Shown piece by piece: positions 9,912-17,237 of a stretch of DNA of 38,678 nucleotides. Source of the stretch: Saprospiraceae bacterium (GTDB lineage: Bacteria; Bacteroidota; Bacteroidia; Chitinophagales; Saprospiraceae); the NCBI GenBank assembly GCA_029263015.1, contig JAJCYI010000208.1, positions 1 through 38,678 on the forward strand, given 5' to 3'. The notes beneath the pieces were generated by a model. The model was given only the letters and a program-made list of their open reading frames with translations, was not told the origin of the DNA and searched no databases. Numbering within the stretch: position 1 is the stretch's first letter; each line of letters opens with the position of its first letter. Both the position numbers and the translations under genes were made by a program.

Positions 9912-9967
9912 TTCGTTATTCGTTATTCGTTATTCGTTATTCGTTATTCGTTATTCGTTATTCGTTA
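9912..9967. repeat. Eight perfect 7-bp tandem repeats TTCGTTA
   Basis: Eight uninterrupted copies of TTCGTTA (9912-9967) fill the space between two convergent genes. The array starts 10 bp after the stop of the aspartyl protease, and its last copy supplies the TAA stop (minus strand, 9965-9967) of the aminotransferase gene. Perfect identity suggests recent slippage or active maintenance. Confidence 0.9.
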
Positions 9968-11110
9968 TTGAACCAATCCTACGACACGTTCAAGGTCATT
10001 TTTTGTATTGAATAAATGTGGTGCAATACGCATGGCATTTCCCCGGAACGAAACAAAAATATTATTGTCCAACGCATTTTTCTTCACTGATTCTATGTCT
10101 AAGTTTTCAGGTAACCTTACACCGAATAAATGGTGTCCTCGGTAACTTTCATTCTCGATCCAACAACCATTATTCCTTAATTCTTCAATTGCATCTGAGG
10201 TAATTGATTTGCAATATTCCTGAATATTTTCTGGCCTCCAATCCAATATTAATTGCAAAGCTTTTTTCATCATTGGAATAGCAATGAACTGACTGTTTTC
10301 TCCAACACAGAAACGATGCGCCGCAGGCTTGTACTGCGGTTGGTAATGAACGAGTTTTTGGAAATCTTCACTGTCCAACCGGTTAATCCAATTTTCTTCG
10401 ATGGGTATTCCTTTGTCGAATTTTTCAGAATAGTAACCTAACCCAAAAGCATAGGATCCCAGCAACCACTTATAGCCTGCACAAATGAGTGCATCGGGTT
10501 TGATTTTTTGAACATCAAATGGAAATGCCCCAACTGACTGTGTGCCGTCAATGATGAGCAATGCTCCAACTTCATTGGTTTTGTTCCTGATTTTTTCCAG
10601 ATCGAACAAGGTGCCGTCGGCCCAATGTGTCTGGGGAGTTGAGACAGCAACTGTTGAAGGATCGATATTTTTGAGCAGTTCTTCATTCCATTTTTCACCC
10701 CTGTTGACAAGTGAATCTGGTGCTTTTATGATCCGCAAGGTGCAGCCACTTTCATCGGCCAGCCGTTGCCACGAGTAGAAATTGCTGGGAAACTGTTCTT
10801 CCAACAAAACGATATTCTGCCCAGGTTTTGGAGATATGTTTTTTATGACATTGGCAATACCATACGAAACAGACGGAAGGATGGCAATGCGTTGGTGATC
10901 GTTTGAATTTATCAATTTGGCGAAGAGTTTTTTCACCTCTTCGACTGGGTTGAAAAAATCTGCTGGAAAAATTTCCCAAGGATGCTTTTTGTTTGTAAGA
11001 CCCTCAATGCCAGCCGTTTCTACTTCATTTGGAAGAGGCGACATATAGGAGCAGTTCAGATAAGTGATGTGATCGGGAATGGAAAATTTATCTTTTTGGC
11101 AGGCGATCAT
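9965..11110 (-). CDS. Class V (cysteine desulfurase-fold) PLP-dependent aminotransferase
   Basis: A 381-residue cytoplasmic enzyme of the aminotransferase class V fold type I family. The N-terminal YLNCSYMSPLP resembles the substrate-binding start of this family. IIDGTQSVGAF has the PLP-ring Asp188 and Gln191, and ICAGYKWLLGSYAFG contains the PLP Schiff-base Lys214. Relatives include isopenicillin N epimerase-like, EgtE-like and kynureninase-like enzymes. No cysteine-desulfurase active-site Cys loop is evident, so a generic aminotransferase/lyase is the safest call. ATG start. Its 5' end lies 55 bp after the stop of the barrel/anti-sigma gene on the same strand, so it could be the last gene of that operon. 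A paralogue lies at 20508-21680. Confidence 0.85.
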   Translation of the reverse strand: MIACQKDKFSIPDHITYLNCSYMSPLPNEVETAGIEGLTNKKHPWEIFPADFFNPVEEVKKLFAKLINSNDHQRIAILPSVSYGIANVIKNISPKPGQNIVLLEEQFPSNFYSWQRLADESGCTLRIIKAPDSLVNRGEKWNEELLKNIDPSTVAVSTPQTHWADGTLFDLEKIRNKTNEVGALLIIDGTQSVGAFPFDVQKIKPDALICAGYKWLLGSYAFGLGYYSEKFDKGIPIEENWINRLDSEDFQKLVHYQPQYKPAAHRFCVGENSQFIAIPMMKKALQLILDWRPENIQEYCKSITSDAIEELRNNGCWIENESYRGHHLFGVRLPENLDIESVKKNALDNNIFVSFRGNAMRIAPHLFNTKNDLERVVGLVQ

Positions 11111-11165
11111 ATTTATCAGTGTTTATTTTTTGCGAAAATAAACAACTTTGATCGCTTCTCGGCGA

Positions 11166-12458
11166 TCACCAATTATACCTTATCGAAAGCTGGAAAAGGC
11201 GGTTGAAATCTTTGGCGGAATTATTTTTTATTACATCAATCAAACCTGTGTTATAAAATAAGTTCACACCATATTTTGATGAAAAATCATAACCTATTCC
11301 AAAAGAACCAGAAAGGTCAAAATATGATAAATTGGATTTACCTGCTGTATCGGCAAGCGCAAGTGGTCCTGGCTGGGAAATGAATTCTTCATCATATGAA
11401 TTGATAAAATTCAAAACCCCACCATTAAAATTACCACCAGAAGAGGCAACCAGCAAAAGTCCTGCCTGCATTCCAGCAGAGAATCGCAATCTTTTTATCC
11501 GGTAAGAAAGCATGACCGGGAGCTGAAGATAATGCAAGTCCAGCCTGTCTAATTGTTCGGTACGGGCAGCATTTGGGAAATTAGCTGAGAGGTCGTTTGA
11601 TAAGTCGAGAAAGCTGACATTGGAATATGCAACATCGGTGATGGCTTCAAATGAGCCACTACCTGAGCCAAGGTCAGTTTCCTGTAATTCAATCAAAAAA
11701 GAAAGTGGCTGACTGATATACGCATAGCCCAAACCAGTCTCAATTGAAAAATTGTTTTTTCCAATTGGAATACTCGCTAATATGTTTGCACCAAGACCTC
11801 TTGCATGGTTGTCGTTCCTGAATAATGCTGAACCTTGGACTATTAAATTAAATGGTTTTTTCTTGTTAATGCTAACTGGGATGGAGGGTTGGACTTCCGA
11901 GTCATATTTAACTGCCCTAACCGGTGAAACAGCAATTAAACCTGGCGTTTCTAATCGGTTTTTACTACTACCTATTTGATCATCAATTATCTTTTCATTT
12001 ATATAATCAACTTGGCTTTCAGGATTGTCCAATTGAATATCTAATGTGTTGGCGTACGATTCTTTTTCTGTAAATGCAGTATTTTGTATTTTTTCAGGAT
12101 CAATATCTTTTAACTTCTTTTCGGTGTTTTTTTGTGCTGTTTTTTTATTGGAAGAATGATTGTTGACTTTATTTTCTGAGGTCAATAAATCGTTATTTAA
12201 TGGTTCAGTTTGTTCTGTGGGTTTTAGAATAGTTTCAGCAGTTATGTTATTATTTATTTCAATAATATTCTCATCTGGAACATGAACTATCCAAAGTCCA
12301 ATTAAAGATGCTGCAACGGCAATGCCACCTGTATACCACCAAAAAACGAATCGGCGCTTTTTATTTCTTACCGGCATTTCCTGATCGAGGATGGCTTGCA
12401 TTTCCTGCCAAGCCTGATCGGTAAACTCCCCATCGATATGTGTATTTTTATCCTGCAT
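11166..12458 (-). CDS. Anti-sigma-like membrane protein fused to an outer-membrane-type beta-barrel
   Basis: This 430-residue protein has three parts. The cytoplasmic N-terminus (residues 1-35) has the FTDQAWQEMQAILDQEMP pattern seen in Bacteroidota proteins encoded next to ECF sigma factors. A single membrane helix follows a KKRR anchor (about 38-58, FWWYTGGIAVAASLIGLWIV). A polar Asn/Lys/Glu-rich linker (about 60-190) leads to a C-terminal domain (about 200-430) of alternating amphipathic strands ending in SIRYNW, an aromatic C-terminus typical of outer-membrane barrels. The gene overlaps the sigma gene by 11 bp, which points to translational coupling. The predicted role is envelope-linked control of that sigma factor. 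This is inferred from order and topology; no classical RseA or FecR domain was recognised. Confidence 0.75.
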   Translation of the reverse strand: MQDKNTHIDGEFTDQAWQEMQAILDQEMPVRNKKRRFVFWWYTGGIAVAASLIGLWIVHVPDENIIEINNNITAETILKPTEQTEPLNNDLLTSENKVNNHSSNKKTAQKNTEKKLKDIDPEKIQNTAFTEKESYANTLDIQLDNPESQVDYINEKIIDDQIGSSKNRLETPGLIAVSPVRAVKYDSEVQPSIPVSINKKKPFNLIVQGSALFRNDNHARGLGANILASIPIGKNNFSIETGLGYAYISQPLSFLIELQETDLGSGSGSFEAITDVAYSNVSFLDLSNDLSANFPNAARTEQLDRLDLHYLQLPVMLSYRIKRLRFSAGMQAGLLLVASSGGNFNGGVLNFINSYDEEFISQPGPLALADTAGKSNLSYFDLSGSFGIGYDFSSKYGVNLFYNTGLIDVIKNNSAKDFNRLFQLSIRYNW

Positions 12459-13005
12459 AACTTCTCAATTCATTTTGCGTTATCATTTGCTTTAATTTCT
12501 TGCGGGCAGCGGACAAATGCCATTTTGATGTGCCGTCGCTGATGCCTAGTTGCAACCCGATTTCTTTGTGGGAATAACCTTCGATGGCATACAGTCGGAA
12601 GACTTGTCTTGTTGCTTTAGGCAATTGGTCCACGAATATTAATAAGTCATCAAAATATAGGTTTTGATCTGGACTGGTTGGTTCGGTTTCGTCCCGTTCT
12701 TCAAAAACCAAAAAATGGATAGATTTGGATTTCCCACGATAATAGTCTGCTAAACTATGCCAGACCAACCTGCGGATCCACCCTTCCAAACTGCCCTTAA
12801 AGGAATAAAGATGGATTTTTTTAAATACTCTCAAAAAACCATTGTTGACGATAGTCATGGCCTCATCCCTGTCGTTAGTTCGGCGCATGCACATGCCCAT
12901 CATCGTCGAGAAATAATGGAGGTACAGTTTTTCCTGCCATGACCGCTCATTGGCGATGCAGCCTTGAACAAGGTCTTCCTCCGTATATTTTCGATTAAAT
13001 GGCAA
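12448..13005 (-). CDS. ECF-type RNA polymerase sigma factor with a TTG start
   Basis: A 185-residue sigma-70 family (ECF) factor. Region 2 lies at about residues 8-75 (EEDLVQGCIANERSWQEKLY, RDEAMTIVNNGFLRVFKKI, WIRRLVWHSLADYYR). Region 4 lies at about 118-175 (LPKATRQVFRLYAIEGYSHKEIG, the GISDGTSKWHLSAARKKLK helix-turn-helix). It directs core RNA polymerase to promoters controlled by the adjacent membrane regulator. The only in-frame start before region 2 is TTG at 13003-13005, because a stop codon lies five codons upstream and the next ATG (residue 35) would delete half of region 2. TTG initiation may keep the level low. It lies 31 bp after the upstream outer-membrane-type gene and overlaps the downstream regulator gene by 11 bp, so the three look co-transcribed. 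Confidence 0.9.
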   Translation of the reverse strand: MPFNRKYTEEDLVQGCIANERSWQEKLYLHYFSTMMGMCMRRTNDRDEAMTIVNNGFLRVFKKIHLYSFKGSLEGWIRRLVWHSLADYYRGKSKSIHFLVFEERDETEPTSPDQNLYFDDLLIFVDQLPKATRQVFRLYAIEGYSHKEIGLQLGISDGTSKWHLSAARKKLKQMITQNELRSYAG

Positions 13006-13036
13006 TGGCTTATCTTGTTGTTAATTTGATGAAATC

Positions 13037-13828
13037 TTAATGTTTACTTTTGCTCCATAAGGTGATGCCGACCCTGACCGCAAACCGCTGAAAAGTCAAG
13101 TCCCTTACCTCCACATCTCCATTGAACAAATCTCTGGTAAATGATGCTTTTTGCAATTTTATTCCTGCATCAATATTGACATCCACACCTTCTTTTGTTG
13201 AGGTTCGGAAACCAATGGCAGGATAAACCAGATAACCGCCTTTTGCTTCATTAATCCCGATGCTTTCTCGCTTGAAGGCAATGCCGTAACCACCGTTCAG
13301 TGCAATATAATAGGCCGCTGGTTTCTTCTTTATCGGGAGGTAAGTTCTGATGTCCACAAAAATGGGATAAATTGTTTCACCACGTCGGGCGTAATTGTCA
13401 AGTCCCAGGCCGATCCCTATCCCCAATGATTGTTTGAATTGATAACCACCAATGGCTGATATGCCAGCACCCAAGGCAAGACCGGTGTCATCATTCCTTC
13501 CCATAGCAAAAGCCAATTGTGAAATGACATACCACCCATTGGTGCGGGGTTTCAAGTAAGTTCTTTTCTTTGGAGAATAGGGCTTTGCGGTTTCGATGGT
13601 CCGTCCATCGGACACCTCCTGGATTATCCTATTGATATCTTCAGACAATATTTCTATTTCATTGCCGTCGGCTTGGCGTAGAATGAGTTTGCTGTTTTGT
13701 TGATATTTGATGATTTCACCTACTAACCTGTCTCCGTTGTTCAGGATAATTACATCACTTGGGCTTTCTTGTGCAAAAACTGACAAGGACACGCACACAA
13801 TAATTAAAGAGATAATAACTGGTTTCAT
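13037..13828 (-). CDS. Secreted, probably outer-membrane beta-barrel protein of unknown function
   Basis: A 263-residue protein with a signal peptide (about 1-20, ending SVFAQ). A short N-terminal module (about 25-70, IILNNGDRLVGEIIKY...EIEILSEDINRI) resembles the small beta-barrel 'NGD...GEI' motif that Bacteroidota often place before outer-membrane domains. From about residue 95 onward there are alternating Gly/aromatic amphipathic strands (GLALGAGISAIGGYQF, GIGIGLGLDNYA, YIALNGGYGIAF) fitting an eight-strand-like barrel, ending in RVGITLWSKSKH. It is the first gene of the run leading to the sigma factor and the barrel-fused regulator, so it may be a target or sensor partner of that system. 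That link is inference from position only. Confidence 0.72.
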   Translation of the reverse strand: MKPVIISLIIVCVSLSVFAQESPSDVIILNNGDRLVGEIIKYQQNSKLILRQADGNEIEILSEDINRIIQEVSDGRTIETAKPYSPKKRTYLKPRTNGWYVISQLAFAMGRNDDTGLALGAGISAIGGYQFKQSLGIGIGLGLDNYARRGETIYPIFVDIRTYLPIKKKPAAYYIALNGGYGIAFKRESIGINEAKGGYLVYPAIGFRTSTKEGVDVNIDAGIKLQKASFTRDLFNGDVEVRDLTFQRFAVRVGITLWSKSKH

Positions 13829-14185
13829 GAAAATGGTTTTGAAGTTTTAGGTTTCCTATTAAACGTTCGGTTTTGCCCAATTGTGGTGGGCATGAGCCAA
13901 GGTAACAAGGAACTTCCAATTTCATAAAGGATTTTAATGAAACACCATTAGGTAGGAAAGACAGCTAAGCATTGTAGAAAGGTTGGGGTTTAGGTAGGTA
14001 GGATTATTTCAATGGTTCGTGGAGGTTTTAGACACGAATTTTCACAAATCACACAAATTGTTGATTATCTATGTTTTACGAAGTAAGATTTGTGCAATTT
14101 GTGAAAATTTGTGTCTTGTTAACTTCCTTATTCTCAGCGATTTATAAAATCGCCACGGAGTATTGTTATTTTACACGTTCCTAAT
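13829..14185. other. Gene-less stretch with a long imperfect inverted repeat
   Basis: These 357 bp contain no convincing ORF. The only clear structure is the 29-bp-arm inverted repeat at 14030-14116, described separately. The stretch separates the sigma-factor operon from yqgE, both on the minus strand, so it should hold the operon promoter. No TAnnTTTG box was found close to the start at 13828. Confidence 0.5.
14030..14116. repeat. Inverted repeat with CACAAA motifs (29-bp arms, 26 matching)
   Basis: The left arm 14030-14058 and right arm 14088-14116 are complementary at 26 of 29 positions (AGACACGAATTTTCACAAAT versus AGACACAAATTTTCACAAAT in the first 20), with a 29-bp loop. The arms consist of repeated CACAAAT/ATTTGTG words. 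A related element built from CACAAAAG words lies at 22681-22781, which suggests a dispersed intergenic family. It could also act as a terminator for yqgE. Confidence 0.8.
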
Positions 14186-14743
14186 TTAATTATGAGTGGA
14201 ACCATCGGGCAGGGTCGCAATAACAGCATAAGTATCGCCTTTATTGGACATGATTTGTTCCCAGAGTTTGCTAGGCTTGGATTTGAAAAGATAATTGGGG
14301 TGCATTCCGGCGATGACCCAAGATTTCAGTTTCATTTCTTCTTCTAACTGCCCTTCTGTCCAGCCGGAATAGCCAACAAAAAAGCGGATGTTTTTTGGTA
14401 AAATGAGTTCAGATGTGATAAGGAATTTTAGTTTTTCAAAATTGCCGCCCCACCAAACACCCTTGCAAACCTGCAGGCTATCTTCTAACAAGTCCCCCAT
14501 GTTGTGGACGTAATGGATCGTGTCAGTTTGCACGGGGCCTCCATAATAGACCGGAGCATTAAATGCAGGAAAGTCAGCGATGAGTTCGTCCACGCTCATG
14601 TCCAATTTTTTATTCAGGATAAAACCAAGGCTTCCTTCATCGTTATGTTCGCAAAGTAAAACCGCAGAACGCTTGAAATTGGAATCAAGCATAAATGGCT
14701 CCGAGAGCAAGACATCGCCGGTTTTTACTTTTTTCTGGATCAT
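14186..14743 (-). CDS. yqgE: YqgE/AlgH family protein
   Basis: A 185-residue cytoplasmic protein that matches the YqgE/AlgH family over its full length. Typical family elements are GDVLLSEPFMLDSNFKRSAVLLCEH (the 'L.A.P.m.d..F..sVv.l.eh' start), EGSLGFILNKKLDM (GalGlviNrp-like), APVYYGGPVQTD (the vy.GGPv motif) and FFVGYSGWTEGQLEEEM (GysgW..gQLe.E). The biochemical role is unknown, although AlgH was first linked to alginate regulation in Pseudomonas. The start is ATG at 14741-14743. TAAATTTG, a -7 box match on the minus strand, lies at 14787-14794. It lies 123 bp downstream of fabD in the same direction. Confidence 0.93.
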   Translation of the reverse strand: MIQKKVKTGDVLLSEPFMLDSNFKRSAVLLCEHNDEGSLGFILNKKLDMSVDELIADFPAFNAPVYYGGPVQTDTIHYVHNMGDLLEDSLQVCKGVWWGGNFEKLKFLITSELILPKNIRFFVGYSGWTEGQLEEEMKLKSWVIAGMHPNYLFKSKPSKLWEQIMSNKGDTYAVIATLPDGSTHN

Positions 14744-14786
14744 TGTTTTAGTTTGCCGCCAATATGCGGTAAGAATTTCTAAAATT

Positions 14787-14794
14787 CAAATTTA
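14787..14794 (-). promoter_or_regulatory. Candidate -7 box (TAAATTTG) for yqgE
   Basis: On the minus strand TAAATTTG matches the Bacteroidota -7 consensus TAnnTTTG, 43 bp before the yqgE ATG. At a 20-bp spacing upstream the trinucleotide is CTG rather than TTG, so the -33 element is only partial. It would give yqgE its own transcript separate from fabD. Confidence 0.35.
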
Positions 14795-14866
14795 ATGAAG
14801 CGATGAACTAGGAACAGGACATTTATACTTTAAGTTTGCTTAGTTTTCATACTAATTTACAATGTA

Positions 14867-15745
14867 CTAAAGTGCTGAATTTGGGAATCGACGGTCTACC
14901 CGCATCACAAATCCACGGAGCACTTTCCCTGTGCCACCCACTTCGATAAATTCAGTGACACCATCTGCGATCATGTTTTTCATGGTCTGGGTCCAACGGA
15001 CTGGGCTGGTAAGTTGGTCTACCAGGTTTTGGCGGATTGTTTCAGGATCTGTTTCTGCCTTTGCATTTACATTTTGATAAATGGGACAGATTGGTTTTGA
15101 AATGTTTGTTTCGGTAATGGCCGCTTGCAGTTCCTCTTTGGCAGGTTGCATCAGCGGCGAATGAAAAGCACCACCTACTTGCAGGACGATGGCTTTTCTC
15201 GCACCGGCCTCTTTCAGTTTTTCCACAGCTTTTTCAATGCCGGGGACTGATCCCGAAATAACCAATTGGCCAGGGCAGTTGTAGTTGGCTGGCACGACCA
15301 CTTCATCGATGGATTCACAGATCTGTTCAGCTATTTCATCTTCGAGGCCAAGTACGGCAGCCATGGTGCTTTCAACTGCTTCGCAGGCTTTCTGCATAGC
15401 CAAGGCCCGTTGCTGCACCAATTTCAAACCATCAGCAAAAGATAGTGCTCCTGCAGAGACTAGAGCAGAAAATTCTCCAAGTGAATGCCCTGCCACTGCT
15501 TTTGGTTGGAAGTCATCACCAGCCATTTTAGCTTTGATAATGGAATGGAGGAACACGGCAGGTTGGGTGATCTTGGTCTGTTTCAGATCCTCGGCTGAAC
15601 CTTCGAACATGACATCCGTGATAGCGTAGCCAAGTATTTCATTGGCTTTTTGGAATAAGTCTTTTGCTAAACCGTTGGTCTCGTACAAGTCTTTGCCCAT
15701 ACCTTCAAACTGGGAGCCTTGGCCAGGGAAAATGTATGCTTTCAT
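14867..15745 (-). CDS. fabD: Malonyl-CoA:ACP transacylase (FabD)
   Basis: A 292-residue cytoplasmic enzyme that transfers malonyl from CoA to acyl carrier protein to start and feed type II fatty-acid synthesis. It has the family hallmarks: YIFPGQGSQFEGMG at the N-terminus, the nucleophile motif AGHSLGEFSALV with Ser88, an Arg in the QQRALAMQ helix (about 113), and FHSPLM with the catalytic His195. NYNCPGQLVISG and the C-terminal FIEVGGTGKVLRGF are also typical. The length is normal for bacterial FabD (about 290-310). ATG start. It lies on the minus strand between folE (103 bp upstream) and yqgE (123 bp downstream), not beside other fab genes. Confidence 0.96.
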   Translation of the reverse strand: MKAYIFPGQGSQFEGMGKDLYETNGLAKDLFQKANEILGYAITDVMFEGSAEDLKQTKITQPAVFLHSIIKAKMAGDDFQPKAVAGHSLGEFSALVSAGALSFADGLKLVQQRALAMQKACEAVESTMAAVLGLEDEIAEQICESIDEVVVPANYNCPGQLVISGSVPGIEKAVEKLKEAGARKAIVLQVGGAFHSPLMQPAKEELQAAITETNISKPICPIYQNVNAKAETDPETIRQNLVDQLTSPVRWTQTMKNMIADGVTEFIEVGGTGKVLRGFVMRVDRRFPNSAL

Positions 15746-15758
15746 AAAATGATTGTTG

Positions 15759-15845
15759 GTGAATCGTTTTGGATTAGAAATTAGAAACTGGTAATTAGTT
15801 TTTCAAGCTGCCTCAATTTCTAATTTCTTAATTTCCAATTTCAAA
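15759..15845. repeat. AT-rich inverted repeat with 7-bp periodicity between folE and fabD
   Basis: The 103-bp spacer holds words such as AAATTAG (twice, 7 bp apart) on the left and AATTTCT (twice, 7 bp apart) on the right. The two sides form an imperfect AT-rich inverted repeat. The 7-bp spacing recalls the heptamer arrays at 8446-8487 and 9912-9967. The boundaries are approximate. Confidence 0.5.
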
Positions 15846-15848
15846 ATA

Positions 15849-16445
15849 CTAGTGCAGTTTCGTTCCGATCAAATTCATAAATTCTGCCCTCGTTTCTTGA
15901 ACTTCAAATTGGCCACGAAAGGCAGAAGTAGTTGTCACGGAATTCTGTTTTTGTACCCCTCGCATCATCATGCACATGTGCATGGCTTCAATAACAACGG
16001 CTACTCCGAGTGGTTTGAGTGTATTTTCAATGGCTTCAACGATCTGCAAAGTGAGGCGCTCCTGCACCTGTAGCCTACGTGCAAAAACATCGCAAACTCT
16101 AGGTATTTTACTCAAACCAACAATATAGCCGTTGGGGATGTATGCCACATGGGCCTTTCCTAAGAATGGCAACATATGGTGCTCGCAAAGAGAATAAATT
16201 TCAATGTCTTTGACAACAACCATTTCACTATAATCTTCTTTGAACATGGCGGAACGAAGTATTTCTTCAGCGTCCATATCATATCCTTGGGTAAGAAACT
16301 GCATGGCTTTGGCTGCCCGCTCGGGTGTTTTTAAAACGCCATCGCGGTTAGCATCTTCTCCGATGCCCTCAATGATAGATCGATAGTTTTCAAGTAATTG
16401 GCTGGTAATTTCTTCGTTGTAATTTTCTTCTTTTAGGTAAGACAT
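15849..16445 (-). CDS. folE: GTP cyclohydrolase I (FolE)
   Basis: A 198-residue enzyme that converts GTP to 7,8-dihydroneopterin triphosphate, the first step of folate, biopterin and queuosine-precursor synthesis. Zn-binding and catalytic elements are visible: [11 protein letters not shown] (Cys87, His89, His90), HMCMMMRG (His156, Cys158), the substrate-binding [23 protein letters not shown], and [10 protein letters not shown] near the C-terminus. I chose ATG at 16443-16445. A longer reading starts at TTG (16478) and only adds an unconserved 11-residue tail. It lies 153 bp downstream of queD and upstream of fabD on the same strand; its product is the substrate of QueD. Confidence 0.96.
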   Translation of the reverse strand: MSYLKEENYNEEITSQLLENYRSIIEGIGEDANRDGVLKTPERAAKAMQFLTQGYDMDAEEILRSAMFKEDYSEMVVVKDIEIYSLCEHHMLPFLGKAHVAYIPNGYIVGLSKIPRVCDVFARRLQVQERLTLQIVEAIENTLKPLGVAVVIEAMHMCMMMRGVQKQNSVTTTSAFRGQFEVQETRAEFMNLIGTKLH

Positions 16446-16598
16446 CTCAAGTGTTTTCACGATATAGGAATTATACAAAGGTTTTAAAGGACAGGCAAGA
16501 TAACATTACTATGGTTAGAATGTTTAAACTGAACAGCGGAAAGGGTAAATGGGAAGTCGTAACCTTTTAACCGTTTAACAATCAAGCAGTTCTACGCC

Positions 16599-17012
16599 TT
16601 ATTCCTCGCCAAAATATTCGACAGAGATGTTCTCTGTTTCACAAAGTTTGATGCAGTGAAGTTGGCAATCTTTGATGTATGGCTCAAGCTGTTGCCAAAA
16701 AAGTATAGCGAGATTCTCGGTGGTGGGTTGCATACCTTTTGGAATAAATTCCACATCGAGGTTGAGGTTGGAATGATCTACTTTATCAATTATTTCCCTC
16801 TTTATTAAATTGCTGAGTAGCTTAACGTCCATGACGAAACCAGTTACTGGATCAGGGGATCCCTTAACCGTGATAAACAACTCGTAGTTGTGCCCATGCC
16901 AATTGCGATTGGAACACTTGCCGAACATGGCCTGGTTTTTTTCTTCACTCCAAGCTTCGACCCATAGCTTGTGTGCTGCGTTGAAACGTTCTCTCCTTGT
17001 TAGGTAAACCAT
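16599..17012 (-). CDS. queD: 6-carboxytetrahydropterin synthase / 6-pyruvoyl-tetrahydropterin synthase family (QueD-like)
   Basis: A 137-residue enzyme of the PTPS/QueD fold. Zn ligands are His14 (FNAAHKL), His39 and His41 (NWHGHNYEL). The catalytic Cys33 lies in FGKCSN, Asp79-His80 in KVDHSNLN, and Glu125 in LCETEN. It acts on dihydroneopterin triphosphate, made by FolE, whose gene follows 153 bp downstream. The product is either 6-carboxytetrahydropterin (queuosine route) or 6-pyruvoyl-tetrahydropterin; sequence alone does not decide. The FGKCSNxNWHGHNY form resembles the PTPS side of the family. The ATG start at 17010-17012 fits the conserved N-terminus; the upstream TTG at 17057 falls on the probable promoter. 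A good -33/-7 pair lies at 17055-17085. Confidence 0.9.
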   Translation of the reverse strand: MVYLTRRERFNAAHKLWVEAWSEEKNQAMFGKCSNRNWHGHNYELFITVKGSPDPVTGFVMDVKLLSNLIKREIIDKVDHSNLNLDVEFIPKGMQPTTENLAILFWQQLEPYIKDCQLHCIKLCETENISVEYFGEE

Positions 17013-17054
17013 TGATTGTTCGACAGTTATCAAGTCCGGCAATTGAGTTTTGAC

Positions 17055-17085
17055 CAAAAATAAAAGTTAAAGGGAAAGTGCTCAA
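17055..17085 (-). promoter_or_regulatory. Bacteroidota-type promoter of queD (TTG-N20-TATTTTTG)
   Basis: Reading the minus strand, TTG (complement of 17083-17085) is followed by 20 bp and then TATTTTTG (complement of 17055-17062). This is a full match to the -33 TTG/-7 TAnnTTTG pattern. Transcription would start near 17048, leaving a leader of about 36 nt before the queD ATG. It also argues against the longer TTG-initiated reading. Confidence 0.5.
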
Positions 17086-17155
17086 TTGCAGAACAATAAA
17101 AACGGCTGCAAAGGTATAAAAAACAGTTGGCAGTTGTCAGCAGGGGAGCTAATCG

Positions 17156-17185
17156 TTGTTTCGCACAACTTAATCTATTTATTTG
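17156..17185 (+). promoter_or_regulatory. Candidate promoter of the lytS-like kinase (TTG-N19-TTTATTTG)
   Basis: TTG at 17156-17158 is followed after 19 bp by TTTATTTG at 17178-17185, one mismatch from TAnnTTTG. Predicted initiation near 17192 leaves a leader of about 46 nt before the ATG at 17238. It is divergent from the queD promoter 70 bp away. Confidence 0.4.
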
Positions 17186-17237
17186 TCGGATTTGCGCGCT
17201 AATTCTGCAATATTGCGTAAAATTTTTTCTCAAACGA

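Noticed and set aside
9965-11110. Cysteine desulfurase (IscS/SufS/NifS)
   Set aside because: The fold fits, but no active-site Cys loop is visible and no iron-sulfur assembly genes are adjacent.
17127-17237. TTG-initiated 37-residue extension of the LytS-like kinase
   Set aside because: It overlaps the candidate promoter at 17156-17185, and the extra residues show no conservation features. ATG at 17238 is preferred.
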